A stretch of DNA of 64,000 nt, taken from Gnetum montanum (taxonomy: Eukaryota; Streptophyta; Gnetopsida; Gnetales; Gnetaceae). Every line of letters begins with the position of its first letter. Position 1 is the stretch's first letter. Below the pieces are notes generated by a model. It was not told the DNA's origin and searched no databases. It was given only the letters and a program-made list of their open reading frames with translations. The stretch covers positions 1,241,210 to 1,305,209 of the forward strand of contig MNCI01006555.1 in the NCBI GenBank assembly GCA_015680685.1, read 5' to 3'. The position numbers and the translations under genes were made by a program. This document shows positions 11,255 to 21,359 of this stretch, one piece after another.

Positions 11255-12947
11255 GCAATGTGCCCGCCAAATTTATTGGAATATGCGTGAAGTTGAAATT
11301 CATAAGAGGTAAATGAAATACATGTAAACAGCTATGCACCTGTTGCAACCGAGATTTTCTAAAACATTTTTTCATGCGATGTGCGATTAATGTGTGCGGA
11401 ACGATTACAAAGTCACAGAAGATGAAAAATAGATACACATTTTTTTAATCCTTTTTTTCATAAGGATGTTTGCATTTACTCCGCGTAAACCCCTTTTCAT
11501 CGAACTATAACGGTAAGTTAAAACTACTAGTAAACATGTAAGTGGAGTATATAAGCACACACATCTTTTTTATGCCTATGTGTAGAAATAGCGCTGTCAT
11601 GGATTTTGCAATCAAAACTCAAACACATATATGCACATTTATTTTTCAATTGTGTGGGCTCCATTACATAGGAAAGTAATTATTTTACCGTAAGATCACT
11701 ACAAAGAGATGTAATTTGATTGCCCACTGACCCATACAAAAAATAGATCACACGGTCTTTTTGTTGTAGTTGTTCATTTTAAAGAGCTATTGAAACACGT
11801 AACTTGTATTTGCGTTTTTGATTAAGAAGGTTAATCCATCTCCTACTTTTTTTATGCTTAATTAATCATTAAAAAAGTATACATAAAAAAGTAGTGCTTC
11901 CTACAAACAAATCCTTAAAATTTTAATGGTTTTATATTACTATTCAAAATTTTATAAATAAAGAATCATGCTTAAAATTTTTATCAAGAATTTACATAAT
12001 GAAGATTTTATTACAATGCAACATAGGATACAACACTTTTAAATTGTTTCTTTGAGAAAAAACCAAGTTAACAAAACCAAGAAGCAATTTTTAAACCGCT
12101 TTTTCCAATTTTGTTTGCAAAAGGAAAACTTGCTATTTTACTAGGTAGAAAGACTTGCTTCTCAAGTCCTCTCTATGAAAGAGAAATGTGCTAGTTTATC
12201 ATATTTACAATAGTTGATGGAAGAAAGACATTGAATTCTCTTAGAAGAACTCAAACAAAATCTTTGTGAAATAGATAGAAAGACAAAGAAAATCATAAAA
12301 AATAAAGATAGAAATGAATATGGCAAAAAATAAATAAACATAGAATATTTCTTTTCAAAAATGTAGTAGTTATATATCACTAATTTTTTTACTTGGTTAT
12401 TAGTTTAAATACATTGAATGCATATTGCATATTAAATTTTTAGTTAATATGATAAAATGATAAGATATTAGTGATGTAGATAATATGTTGAAGAGCATTG
12501 ATTGTAACAAAATAAATTTATAAAGGAAACAAAAAATAAAGGAATAAATTTATAAAGAAACAAAAAATAAGTTGTGGTGAAATACATTAATTTAGAAAGA
12601 AAAAGGAAACAAGTTTAAAATATTTAGATTAGTCGAGGAAAGAAATGAACTTTAAAAATATCTTACTATAATGTCACTACTAACATATGCAACTTTCATT
12701 ACATGATCAATATTTAAACATGTGAATGGACTAGTCCTATCATAGCTTGCGCAACATTGCTAAGCAACAATACTCATTTGCATATGAACTACACATTTAG
12801 ATGATTGAAAGACCTTATGTAAGTTCCTCAATTACAAGCACCTACTTATCTTATGAGTTACTATATTAATGGAATAAGAGCAATGGCAACATCATGATGT
12901 GCTAATTACAACTTTGTGTAGTTATTTTAATAACATGCATGAGTTTC
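11255..12947. other. AT-rich spacer without recognisable gene
   Basis: Short A/T-rich sequence, strongest between 11,800 and 12,650, with no open frame that resembles a known family. The last five bases (GTTTC, 12943-12947) are the left target duplication of element A. Confidence 0.6.
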
Positions 12948-13761
12948 TGATGGGATGCCATATCGCATTCCCCGCCATATCGCGTCTTCCCTTGCAATAT
13001 CGCGTATGTGATATCGCAGTGCACTGTCAAATCTATAAATAAGAGGCGGCTCTCCCTTGTTTCTCATTCTAGGCCTAGACCGTAGCGAAACTCTAGTAGT
13101 TTTACCTCTCCAAAGATAGAATAATTTCCATGTGCCCACAGTAGGAGCTCCAAAGTGAACGGATCTTTATTCGAGCAAATATTGTACCTGAACACAAGTT
13201 TGTGTACGGAAATAAAGAAGAACTTCTTGGATAAACCTTGCAGTGCATGGAATAGGCTAAATAGGAATTTATTTACTGTTATTTATTTTTTACCATTTAA
13301 ATGCTTTATTAGTTAATTAAATCTCTCTCAACCCTTCTCTCCTAGTTAAGTGCATTCAGTACGACCGCTTCGAGCACATGTGTTACGCTTGGTGATTCCA
13401 GCAACCAATAGCGTTTGGTAACCAAGGTTGCATCGGTTCAGGGTGTGAACGGTAAGTGGGAACGGATACTGATGCTAGGTTAATTAAGGCCTAGTTAGTT
13501 AGTTAAAGTTAGTTAATTAGTCTCTTCACCCTCACCTCGTTAGCATAGGAGATAAAATATAAAAGACATAAAAATCACATACCTTAGACTTACTTAACCA
13601 TACAACCGTGACAAATATAAGTAAGTCTGAGAAGACAATGAATGATTAACCTTAAGTGTTCCATAAGGCGTGTAGGCTCTTAGTCTACGAAGTTCAACCA
13701 GATAGCACGTGTAACGCTCGTATTCGTATGGTTGAGTGTAGGGGTACCTCGCCACTCATCG
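12948..13761 (+). repeat. 5' LTR of element A
   Basis: Starts TGATGGGATGCC and ends CTCATCG, where CA has mutated to CG. The U3 has four GATATC-like palindromes, TATAAATA is at 13034-13041, and AATAAA at 13211-13216 is a likely polyadenylation signal. In the roughly 290 bp from the TATA box on, I count about 14 differences from the 3' LTR, mostly transitions, so the insertion is not recent. Confidence 0.95.
12955..13041 (+). promoter_or_regulatory. U3 palindrome array and TATA box, 5' LTR of A
   Basis: Four copies related to GCGATATCGC (two CCATATCGC forms, GCAATATCGC, GTGATATCGC) lie directly upstream of TATAAATA at 13034. The position suggests promoter elements for element transcription. 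No binding protein is known to me. The matching array in the 3' LTR has seven copies. Confidence 0.6.
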
Positions 13762-13762
13762 T

Positions 13763-13780
13763 TAACGCCGTTGCCAGGGA
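13763..13780 (+). other. Primer binding site of element A, tRNA-Asp type
   Basis: TAACGCCGTTGCCAGGGA matches the complement of the plant tRNA-Asp 3' end (TGGCGCCGTTGCCGGGGA) at 15 of 18 positions and lies one base after the LTR. Confidence 0.85.
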
Positions 13781-13906
13781 CTAAGTGTTTGTGCGCTAAG
13801 TAGAACATAGGAGATCACTCACATCATTGGGAGCTTAAACGAACCCTTAGGGTTAATTAAATGAAAAATTATATAACGGCTAATCAGCACACCCAGTAAA
13901 ATAACA

Positions 13907-16395
13907 ATGTCTTCTTCTTCGAACAAAAGCACTTCACCACCTAGGGATCATACAAGAAATAGTCGGTGGCACCAAACACATAACCAAAATCCGCCAGTTC
14001 CTCAACAGTACCAGGTGGTATATACTCATCCCGATGAGTATATACCCGATTTTACTTTTATCCTCCATTAGGATAAACAATTGCGCTGGAGAGATTTGCA
14101 AGGTAACATAGTGTTACCTCTAGATCAGGCAGTCCCTAACATGCTTTTTCGTGCTCTTGCACATATAGGCATGACGGAATTATACACTGAATACGTTGTG
14201 GAAGATAATGACATAAGGGATTACCATCCCACAGTAGCGCAACGTCTAAGGGACTCAAGGAAGGAGAGCCACCATACATTGTTGAAGGGCAAAGGGGTCC
14301 CACACATCCTAAGTGAAATTGGAGACAGTGAACCACTTATAACGAGTTCTCCGTCAAATGATGTTCCTCCTCCTAACGATAGTGAGGAGGTGGGGTATCA
14401 GAACCTACGCTCCATGATACATAACCCTAGTTCTAATCCCTGTGAATGCCAACTGTTCACTGAGGGAACAAAAACACATGACAAGGATGGGCACTTGGAT
14501 TGTCATCATGATCAGGGCCAAAGCCACCGAAGAGGAGGTAGGAGACATCGCCATGGCGATGGTTCTCCTTCTTCTTCCCCTTCATCACACCATTCACCCT
14601 CTCCTTCCACATTAGGATGCAGCCACAAAGAGCATAACAGTGAGGATAAGGGTAAGTGAAATGAGAGACCTCGACGAGAGAGTCGAAAGAGAGGATGAGG
14701 GAAGTCTAGGGAATCAAGGCATGAATGAAGGAAAAGTAGGGAACAACGTAGGCATCATAGACGTCATGAAAGAGATGATCATGATGAACCCCTACTTGCA
14801 ACCCGTAGTATGCTAGATATTACAGAGGTAGTTTGGATACCCACAAGGCATCAAAAAGATAGTCAAATCAAGAGACTAGATATGAACAATATCCCATGCT
14901 TTGAAGGGGGATACAACGCTGATCCGCAAAATCATTTATAGGCATTTCATGATGCCTGTGCCTTGAAAAATATTAAAAACGAGTGGCAGAAATTAAAGTT
15001 ATTTCCTAGGACACTTGTAAAAGAAGCAGAGAGTTGGTACCGGTCCTTAGAGCCGGAAATCATTAAGAGATGGAGTACGATGTTAGAACTCTTCAACGAT
15101 AAATACTAAATGTACTTCAGAGTGTCCAATTTGCGTAAACAGATCCAAGGATGGAAGCAAGGTACTCATGAACCCTTGGATGCTACCATGGGCCAATATT
15201 ATGCATTGCTACATCATTGCCTGGGCCATGGTTACGCACAATGGGATCAACTCCGCCACCTCATAGATGGGCTAAGGTACGAAACTAGGAGAACCCTTGG
15301 GACTTATGCCCAAGGGAGATTATCTGAACTTAGATCCCATGAAGTTCATCAATTTTTGGAGCAAGTAGCTAAAGAATAAGGGGACCTACAGAAAAGAGAA
15401 AGCGCGGAAAAATATAACCATGATCCTTCCCTCCGGAAGAGGGGAGTGAGATTCTGCGATGAAGAGGATGAGTCACCACTTGAAGAGTTGGTGAATAGAA
15501 AAACCTTTTCGCTTCAAAAATTAACAACGGAAGTATCGACTAAGGTAGATGAAATATGGAGTCCCTTAGACAGTAAAATTGAAACTATCCTAAAGATTGT
15601 AGAGGAGTCTAAGGAGGAACAAAGTAGTGGCAAGGATAAGAAAAAGCGGAGAGATTCAGGCCATGCACGTGACAAGGGTAAGGGAAAAATGACTATGGCC
15701 GATGAGGTTGTGGATTCGGACACAGACAAGAAGGTGGATGTGAGATTTGCCAATATGACCATCCTAAGGGATGTTGCCCAATCATCTCACATCTACAAGA
15801 GTCTGGGGTGTATGCACTCAACCCAAGACTTAACAGATGGCAGACACCCCGAAGGTTACCTTATCCCCAGGGTAACCGAAGGTAGGTCCACCAACCGTTA
15901 ATGTACTATCCAACTGGAACATCGCCACAACCTATCGGGCAACATCAGTAGTGGCAACACCCACAGTCATGGGGAATGCCACCGCCTAGGCAACAATACC
16001 CTTACCGGCAACTTGATCCTTATCGCTATTACATGCAACAACCAGTTTCTCCAAGTGACTCTATGGGTCACACAACCCCACAACGTCACTACCAAGTTCG
16101 GGAGTATTTTAGAAGGACTCCTTCTCCTCCGGGAGATGCATCATAGGCATACCATCCTCCGAATCCATCTGCCTCTCTTACGCCAATAGTTCCACTACCA
16201 CCCGCTCCAACAATGCAAGGGGAACTCCCCACTCAACCGTAGCAACGTAATGCTACAAGAGCTATAAACCTTCAACCCACTACTAATTCTAACAACTGCA
16301 AGAAGAGAAGACCTTTCTTCAAAACCAAAAGCCCAGACAAGCTCTCACAACCACAAGAGGTTGAGTCTGTACACGCTCCTCCAACAAATAAGGCT
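13907..16395 (+). pseudogene. gag: Gag of element A, interrupted
   Basis: The particle-forming Gag starts at ATG 13907 (MSSSSNKSTSPPR). The conserved N-terminal segment follows (DFTFILH, with a TAG/TAA-type stop just after), then the His/Arg/Ser-rich stretch (about 14,470-14,660). The Gag core is at about 14,870-15,380, an acidic/lysine-rich coiled part at 15,440-15,700, the Cys/His motif CEICQYDHPKGCC at about 15,740, and the Pro/Gln/Tyr linker after it. From 13907 to about 15,730 all segments stay in one frame apart from stops. A one-base deletion near 15,729 shifts the frame into that of the protease. Several stops are C-to-T changes compared with sibling copies (for example TAA where B has CAA, at about 15,107). 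Confidence 0.9.
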
Positions 16396-17019
16396 TTGAA
16401 GCTCCCTTCAAACCAACAACAGAGCTTAACGCATACAGTTATGTTAACACATACCGTAACCGACAGGATCAAGGTAGGCCACCTTTCCAGGAAAATCTCT
16501 AACCCTGGAAGTCCCTTAATCTACCTCCAAGTCACCGAGAACGAACCACATAAGGCTCTTCTTGACTCAGGTTCCAGAGTCAACTTAATATCACGAGAAA
16601 TGTATAAAGCCTGGAACCTGCCTCCACTTAAGAAGAATAATATTCAACTAGAGTTGGCTGACCAGTCCATCACCATTCCCTTAGAATTGGTGAATGACAT
16701 CATTACCACTGTGTGTGGTTGGTCATACCTAGCTAATTTTCTCGTGATAGAAGTTAACAGTAACAAGGGGGACTCCCCAATTATAATGGGAAGGGCATGG
16801 CTGAGTACAGTAGACACATGCCTAGGGATCCGCGATCTTTCCTTGGAAATATCTAAGGTAAACATTTATGGAAAGATCGAGAAGAAGAAAGTTCCATGCA
16901 TCACATACAGTGACTCAGAGGGTGATGACATGGAGGAATGCTCAGCATCTCCTACATGCAATCGGTGTGTCCTAGAAACTCTAATACAAAGATGCCTATA
17001 TGTAGCAACCACACAATAA
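16396..17019 (+). pseudogene. pro: Retroviral-type aspartic protease of element A
   Basis: 207 codons are open. The catalytic motif DSGS is at 16564-16575, followed by RVNLISREMYKAWNLPP, then IIMGRAWLSTV, the second conserved motif of retropepsins. This is the best preserved protease in the window, with its catalytic triplet intact. The ATG at 16396 is only where the open stretch happens to begin, since the domain is the C-terminal part of a Gag-protease polyprotein. The same frame continues past the TAA at 17017 to about 17,222, and the pol deletion junction follows. Confidence 0.88.
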
Positions 17020-17199
17020 GTGGACACCCTGTGGTTAACAGCTAATCGAAAGAGCAACCCACCAATATGCATGGAACAAACCAAGGGAACAACTCATGCC
17101 CATAACGAAAGCATAGATACATTGGAATATGAGCGTTGCCAACTTCCACCCCTTAACCTGAAAACATCAATCGGTAGAAGTTGGATGCTTCTAAGAAAT

Positions 17200-17241
17200 T
17201 CAAATAGGCATTCCTTATTTTAGATCTCTCCCTTTCCATTC
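17200..17241 (+). other. Pol deletion junction in element A
   Basis: Left of about 17,205 the sequence matches the protease tail of B and E. Right of it, it matches the last codons of pol in C (about 46,450) and the equivalent DNA of B (26,715). RT, RNase H and integrase should lie between. D has the same junction at about 43,690-43,697. Confidence 0.7.
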
Positions 17242-17307
17242 AGTCATGGGGGAGATGGCCACCTATGCTAATCATTCGGGGTCCTTAGTTTTTTTAAGTT
17301 TTTTTTA

Positions 17308-17370
17308 CCCATTTTTGTTTTACATATTTTTGTTTTACACATTTTTGTTTTACATAGTTTTGTTTTACAA
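17308..17370 (+). repeat. Short tandem repeat, about 16-17-bp unit (TTTTTGTTTTACA-like), about four copies
   Basis: Successive ATTTTTGTTTTACA units. Siblings B and D have fewer copies at the same place, so the array grew in A or its recent ancestor. Confidence 0.75.
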
Positions 17371-17418
17371 ATTTCTTTAAATTTTCTTGTTTTTGTTTTA
17401 CAACATCATTATAACTTT

Positions 17419-17426
<8 letters not shown>

Positions 17427-17450
<24 letters not shown>
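17427..17450 (+). repeat. (GT)12 microsatellite
   Basis: Twenty-four bases of perfect GT lie inside the non-coding region of A. D has GTATGTATGTTTGTTTGTTTG at the corresponding place. Confidence 0.95.
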
Positions 17451-18810
17451 TATCCATCTTGTCAAGTTTGTCATTTAATAAGTGTTCTTAATAATGGTAT
17501 GAACTGTTTTTATATTGATTGCTAATGTTTGGTTTTTACCTTTAAGTTACGATGTTGATACTAAGGTGTGGTTCTTTTGATATAGCAGGCAATGAGTCCA
17601 CTTCATCCATTCATCCACAAGTTTCTATGGTCTCTCTCGGCTTGGAAATGTACATTCCCTTTCTAAATAAGAACTATAACGAATCGGAGACTGGGCATTT
17701 CTCAAACTAAGGAAGGACTCAAGGATTGAGAAGGGTGTGACTTCAAGGGAAATTAATGCATTTGTGTTGGCCGTTCTCTTGGGTGCTTGGATGTTTTCTT
17801 CTTGAGTTTTCTTCTCGCTTCGACATTACCCAATTATCGAGAAGCTGAGTCAATAAAAATAACAAAGTCTTTGCATGGTGTGGTTCTCACGTATAAACAC
17901 ATAAAAGAAAAAAAAAGTGAGAATTCAAAGCACATACCTTAGACAAAATAATCATTTGGCCTACAAGCACTGGTTATGGAACTAAAATAAAAATGTTCCC
18001 TCTAACTAAGGCCCTTCTCGTTTCCCATTCTCTCCTCCTTTGTTTCGTCAGAATGGTGGTGGCTCTTGGGTGAAGGCATTCACGTTACTTCAAGAGGATG
18101 GATTGGCCGAATGCATTAATGCGAAGTCACTAGAAGTGGTTTGTTTGAGGCCAGACTTGGAATGGGATCTACTAAGTCACATTAACCACGAAAGACACAA
18201 GGGGCTATACACCACCTTGCTCTTGGGATTCCATTCCATGCTCTTCTCTCCATCCTTCTCTCCTTTGTTCACCTCATTGTCGATTGTATCATTAGTGTAT
18301 ATTTTGGTTGACGCATTGTTTTCTTTTTGGTAGATTCTTATGGTTAAGACTTTAACTCTTGTTTCCAAATGACATTCCCAGAGCCTATGGACTCTTTGAA
18401 TGTGGGTTTGTCAGGGTATTAAAGGCATGAGCCTACTTTGGGGAGGACCCACTGGCATTCCTATTTGGTGCATCAATTAAATTCTTTCCCCTAACATTTT
18501 TGCAATCTATATTATTTTGTTCATTTCCATCTTGAAATCCATTTCATCGATGTTATAGTTGTTTCTTTTTTCTCCATCTTTCTTGTTCTTTATTCTTTCT
18601 CCATTCTATCACTACCTGAGGTTCGCTCTTAGTCATGGGGGTCCTAGTCCAATTTTTTTGATTTTCTCCTAACCCCTACACCTTCGATAGTCACCACTAT
18701 GATATCTCCAGATCCATATCAGCCATACCACAACTCAACCAATGGACCTTTCCCTGAAGCAAGGTATCAATTGCATTATGATTCATTTACCCTTGCTAAT
18801 ATAAAGACTG

Positions 18811-18965
18811 TGTTGTATGTGCAGATGGAAATCATACAACAATGGATTGGATCTGGAGGGAACACATGGAATGGAGCAGTGTTGAAAGCAACTATGGAAG
18901 GAGCAAGACTGATGGCATGCTTACAGATGGACAACGAAAGGTGCAATCTTGGCGTTGGCAGTAGC
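18811..18965 (+). other. Conserved block behind a splice-acceptor-like TGTATGTGCAG
   Basis: TGTTGTATGTGCAG is followed at once by ATGGAAATCATACAACAATGG and about 130 conserved bases that recur in B (28252-28410), D (45243-45380) and E (minus, 56245-56085). I did not find the block in C or F. The frame starting at ATG 18825 codes for MEIIQQWIGSGGNTWNG and on. A second frame is also open in D. The product is unrecognised; it could be a spliced exon or a captured sequence. Confidence 0.45.
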
Positions 18966-19183
18966 AAAAATGCTTTCACTCTCTCTCTCTTTCTCAGCTG
19001 CCAAATAAGGCCTAATGTCAAGTGTATAAGGTGTTCACTCTTGTTTTCATGAACACCAGTTTTGTCTTGTCTTGTAATGATGATCCGTTCACATGTCATC
19101 CCATTCACCATTAGTTCCATTTGAGTCAATAATCCCATACCGTCCCAATATTTTGTAAGGAACTTGAGGACAAGTTTTTATTC

Positions 19184-19196
19184 AATCATGGGGGTA
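19184..19196 (+). other. Polypurine-tract-like site of element A
   Basis: AATCATGGGGGTA lies immediately before the 3' LTR start at 19197. This is the normal place for plus-strand priming, although the purine run (GGGGG) is short. The same motif precedes the 3' LTRs of B, C, D and E. Confidence 0.7.
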
Positions 19197-20055
19197 TGAT
19201 GGGATGCGATATCACATGGGCCGTGATATCGTGTTTGCCGCGATATTGCATCCCCCGTGATATCGTGTACGCGATATTGCATCCCTTGCGATATCGCGTA
19301 CGCGATATCGCAGTGCGTCATCAAATCTATAAATAAGAGGTGGCTCTCCCTTGTTTCTCATTCTAGGCCTAGACCGTAGCAAAACTTTGGCAGGTTTACC
19401 TCTCCAAAGATAGAATAATTTTCATGTGCCCACAGTAGGAGCTCCAAAGTGAACGGATCTTTATTCAAGCAAATATTATACCTAAACACAAGTTTGTGTA
19501 CAGAAATAAAGATGAACTTCTTGGATAAACCTTGCAGTGCATGGAATAGGCTAAATAGGACTTTATTTACTATTATTTATTTTTTACCATTTAAATGCTT
19601 TATTAGTTAATTAAATTTCTCTCAACCCTTCTCTCCTAGTTAAGTGCATTCAGTACAACTACTTCGAGCACGTGTGTTACGCTTGGTGATCCCAGCAATG
19701 AATAGCATTTGGTAACCAAGGTTGCATCGGTTCAAGGTGTGAACGGTAAGTGGGAATGGATACTGATGCTAGGTTAATTAAGGCTTAGTTAGTTAGTTAA
19801 AGTTAGTTAATTAGTCTCTTCACCCTCACCTCATCAACATAGGAGATAAAATATAAAAGACATAAAAATCACATACCTCAGACTTACTTAACCATACAAC
19901 CGTGAGAAATACAAGTAAGTCTAGGAAGACAACAAATGATTAACCTTAAGTGTTCCATAAGGCGTGTAGGCACTTAGTCTGCGGAGTTCAACCAGATCAC
20001 ACGTGTAACACTCGTATTCGTATGGTTGAGTGTAGGGGTACCTCGCCACTCATTA
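19197..20055 (+). repeat. 3' LTR of element A
   Basis: Starts TGATGGGATGCG and ends CTCATTA, a mutated CTCATCA. It is 45 bp longer than the 5' LTR, mainly because the U3 palindrome array (19203-19316) has seven copies instead of four. TATAAATA is at 19328-19335 and AATAAA at 19505-19510. Confidence 0.95.
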
Positions 20056-21359
20056 GTTTCTATAAGTTATAAAAAATGCAATGTGAGAAAATCATCCATG
20101 TAACTTAAAATAATTATTTAAAGAAATATTCATAAGAATTAAATAAACATTTCATAAGGAGGTGGTTTTAACTAGAACTAGGTGACTATAACAATGAAGT
20201 ATTACCCTAGTGGTATAGGTTAACTTGGTAACCCTAGGTCATAAGTTCAATTCTACTAGGCAGTACGAAGTTATAAACTTCTATAAATCTTAGGGTGTAC
20301 ATATATTTTGATTTTTTTTGGTTCCAATACCCCAGAACTAGAGTTCAAAGCAACAATTCATGGATTTGATTTTGGTGGACAATGTTGAGTTATAAAATTC
20401 TAATTGGACTATATCTCTTAAGGTGTATCTATATTATAATTATTTCAGGGTTCCAACACCTAGAACTAGATTACTATATGTACTCTAGGACATATAGCCA
20501 ATATGAAACTTTGGTGGAACTTAAGTAAAACTAGTATAACTTAGTGTTGTCTATTAGAATTAAACCCATGACTTAGTGTTTTATAAGAATCTTACTAATG
20601 TAGAAGCATTGCACAACCAGAACGATACATGACCTTTCATCAATATTTATTTGTTGCTATTGTTGAGCTACATTGGTAGAAGTAGACCTTAAACTATTAA
20701 ACCCTCCTACACCCATCCATTAGTTTTTAGCTTTTATGCCTTACTACTTGCATTTACCTATTGGATTAAAATTAAATATTACTAAAATGACAAAAGCTGT
20801 GGTAATGGATCAATTTCATATGTCTAGAAGTAGAATAAGCATGGAAGGTTGTGATATCAATTAGAAAATTTTAATTTCCAAAATAAGAAGAAAGAGTATC
20901 TAAAATAGACAAGGCTAAGTAAATGATAAAATAAAATCACAAAAGTGACAAGACAAAAATAAAACTCACTTATAAGAAATACATAAAAAAATAAGTAAAT
21001 GCATTGTTCTTGTATCCATAGAGCCTTCACATTGTTCTTCTCTTTAAGATGTTTAGGAATTCAAAATAAGAAAACATAGTAGACCTAAAAATAGTATAGT
21101 CTATATTGGAAGTAAAGAAAAAATCCTTGACTTTTACCTATGGATAAAAAAAATTATTCATGGACAATCTAAATATAGATATCTCAAAGCTTATTTAGGA
21201 ACTATCTAAATTTATGGTATATGCTAATCTAATATATGAATAGTTATAAAGGAATTTAACTTCCTTGATGATTCCCAAGGAGTGTTTTTGTATTAGCACC
21301 CTAAAATTAGAAGCACATGTTTTAGCCATTATTATGAGGTCTAAATTTACATTCAATAT
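20056..21359. other. AT-rich spacer without gene, containing a SINE-like sequence
   Basis: It begins with the right target duplication of A (GTTTC, 20056-20060). Apart from the SINE-like head at 20191 and a loose duplication after it (about 20,268-20,350 resembling 20,388-20,470), I see no recognisable feature. Confidence 0.6.
20191..20320 (+). repeat. Possible tRNA-derived SINE, copy 1
   Basis: ATTACCCTAGTGGTATAGGTTAA resembles a tRNA-type A box with its surroundings. About 35 bases on, AAGTTCAATTCTAC resembles the B box (GTTCRANNC), and a T-rich tail follows. A diverged relative begins with the same ACAATGA word at 32431. The boxes are suggestive only, and I see no target duplication. Confidence 0.4.

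Larger units (their letters stand above)
17242..19183 (+). other. Conserved non-coding 3' region of element A
   Basis: There is no long open frame, yet the region is recognisably shared with B (26743-28643), D (43729-45596) and E (55861-57770), and more weakly with C between pol and ORF3 (46.46-48.4 kb). Shared words include GGTTTTTACCTTTAAGTTA, GTGTGACTTCAAGGG, CTTTGCATGGTGTGGTTCTC and GGGGAGGACCCACTGGC. It carries AGTCATGGGGG at 17242-17252 and 18631-18641. Possible roles are RNA packaging, splicing or RNA structure. I cannot tell which. Confidence 0.75.
12948..20055 (+). mobile_element. Element A: complete non-autonomous Ty3/gypsy element (LTR-gag-pro-LTR)
   Basis: Two LTRs (12948-13761, 19197-20055) bound the element. 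The host bases GTTTC occur at 12943-12947 and again at 20056-20060, a perfect 5-bp target duplication. The inside holds a tRNA-Asp primer site, gag, protease, about 1.9 kb of non-coding DNA and a polypurine-type site. There is no reverse transcriptase, RNase H, integrase or ORF3. The coding part ends at a deletion junction near 17,205-17,210 that is shared with element D. It would need enzymes supplied in trans by a C-like or F-like relative. Confidence 0.95.

Noticed and set aside
18040-18333. 97-codon frame in the non-coding region of A
   Set aside because: The frame is not kept in B, D and E, where the same DNA has stops or shifts. Conservation there is at the DNA level only.
19203-19316. 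GATATC palindrome arrays as a CRISPR array
   Set aside because: Repeats are 10 bp with irregular 5-10 bp spacing inside LTR promoters of a plant genome. They have no spacers of CRISPR size and no cas genes.
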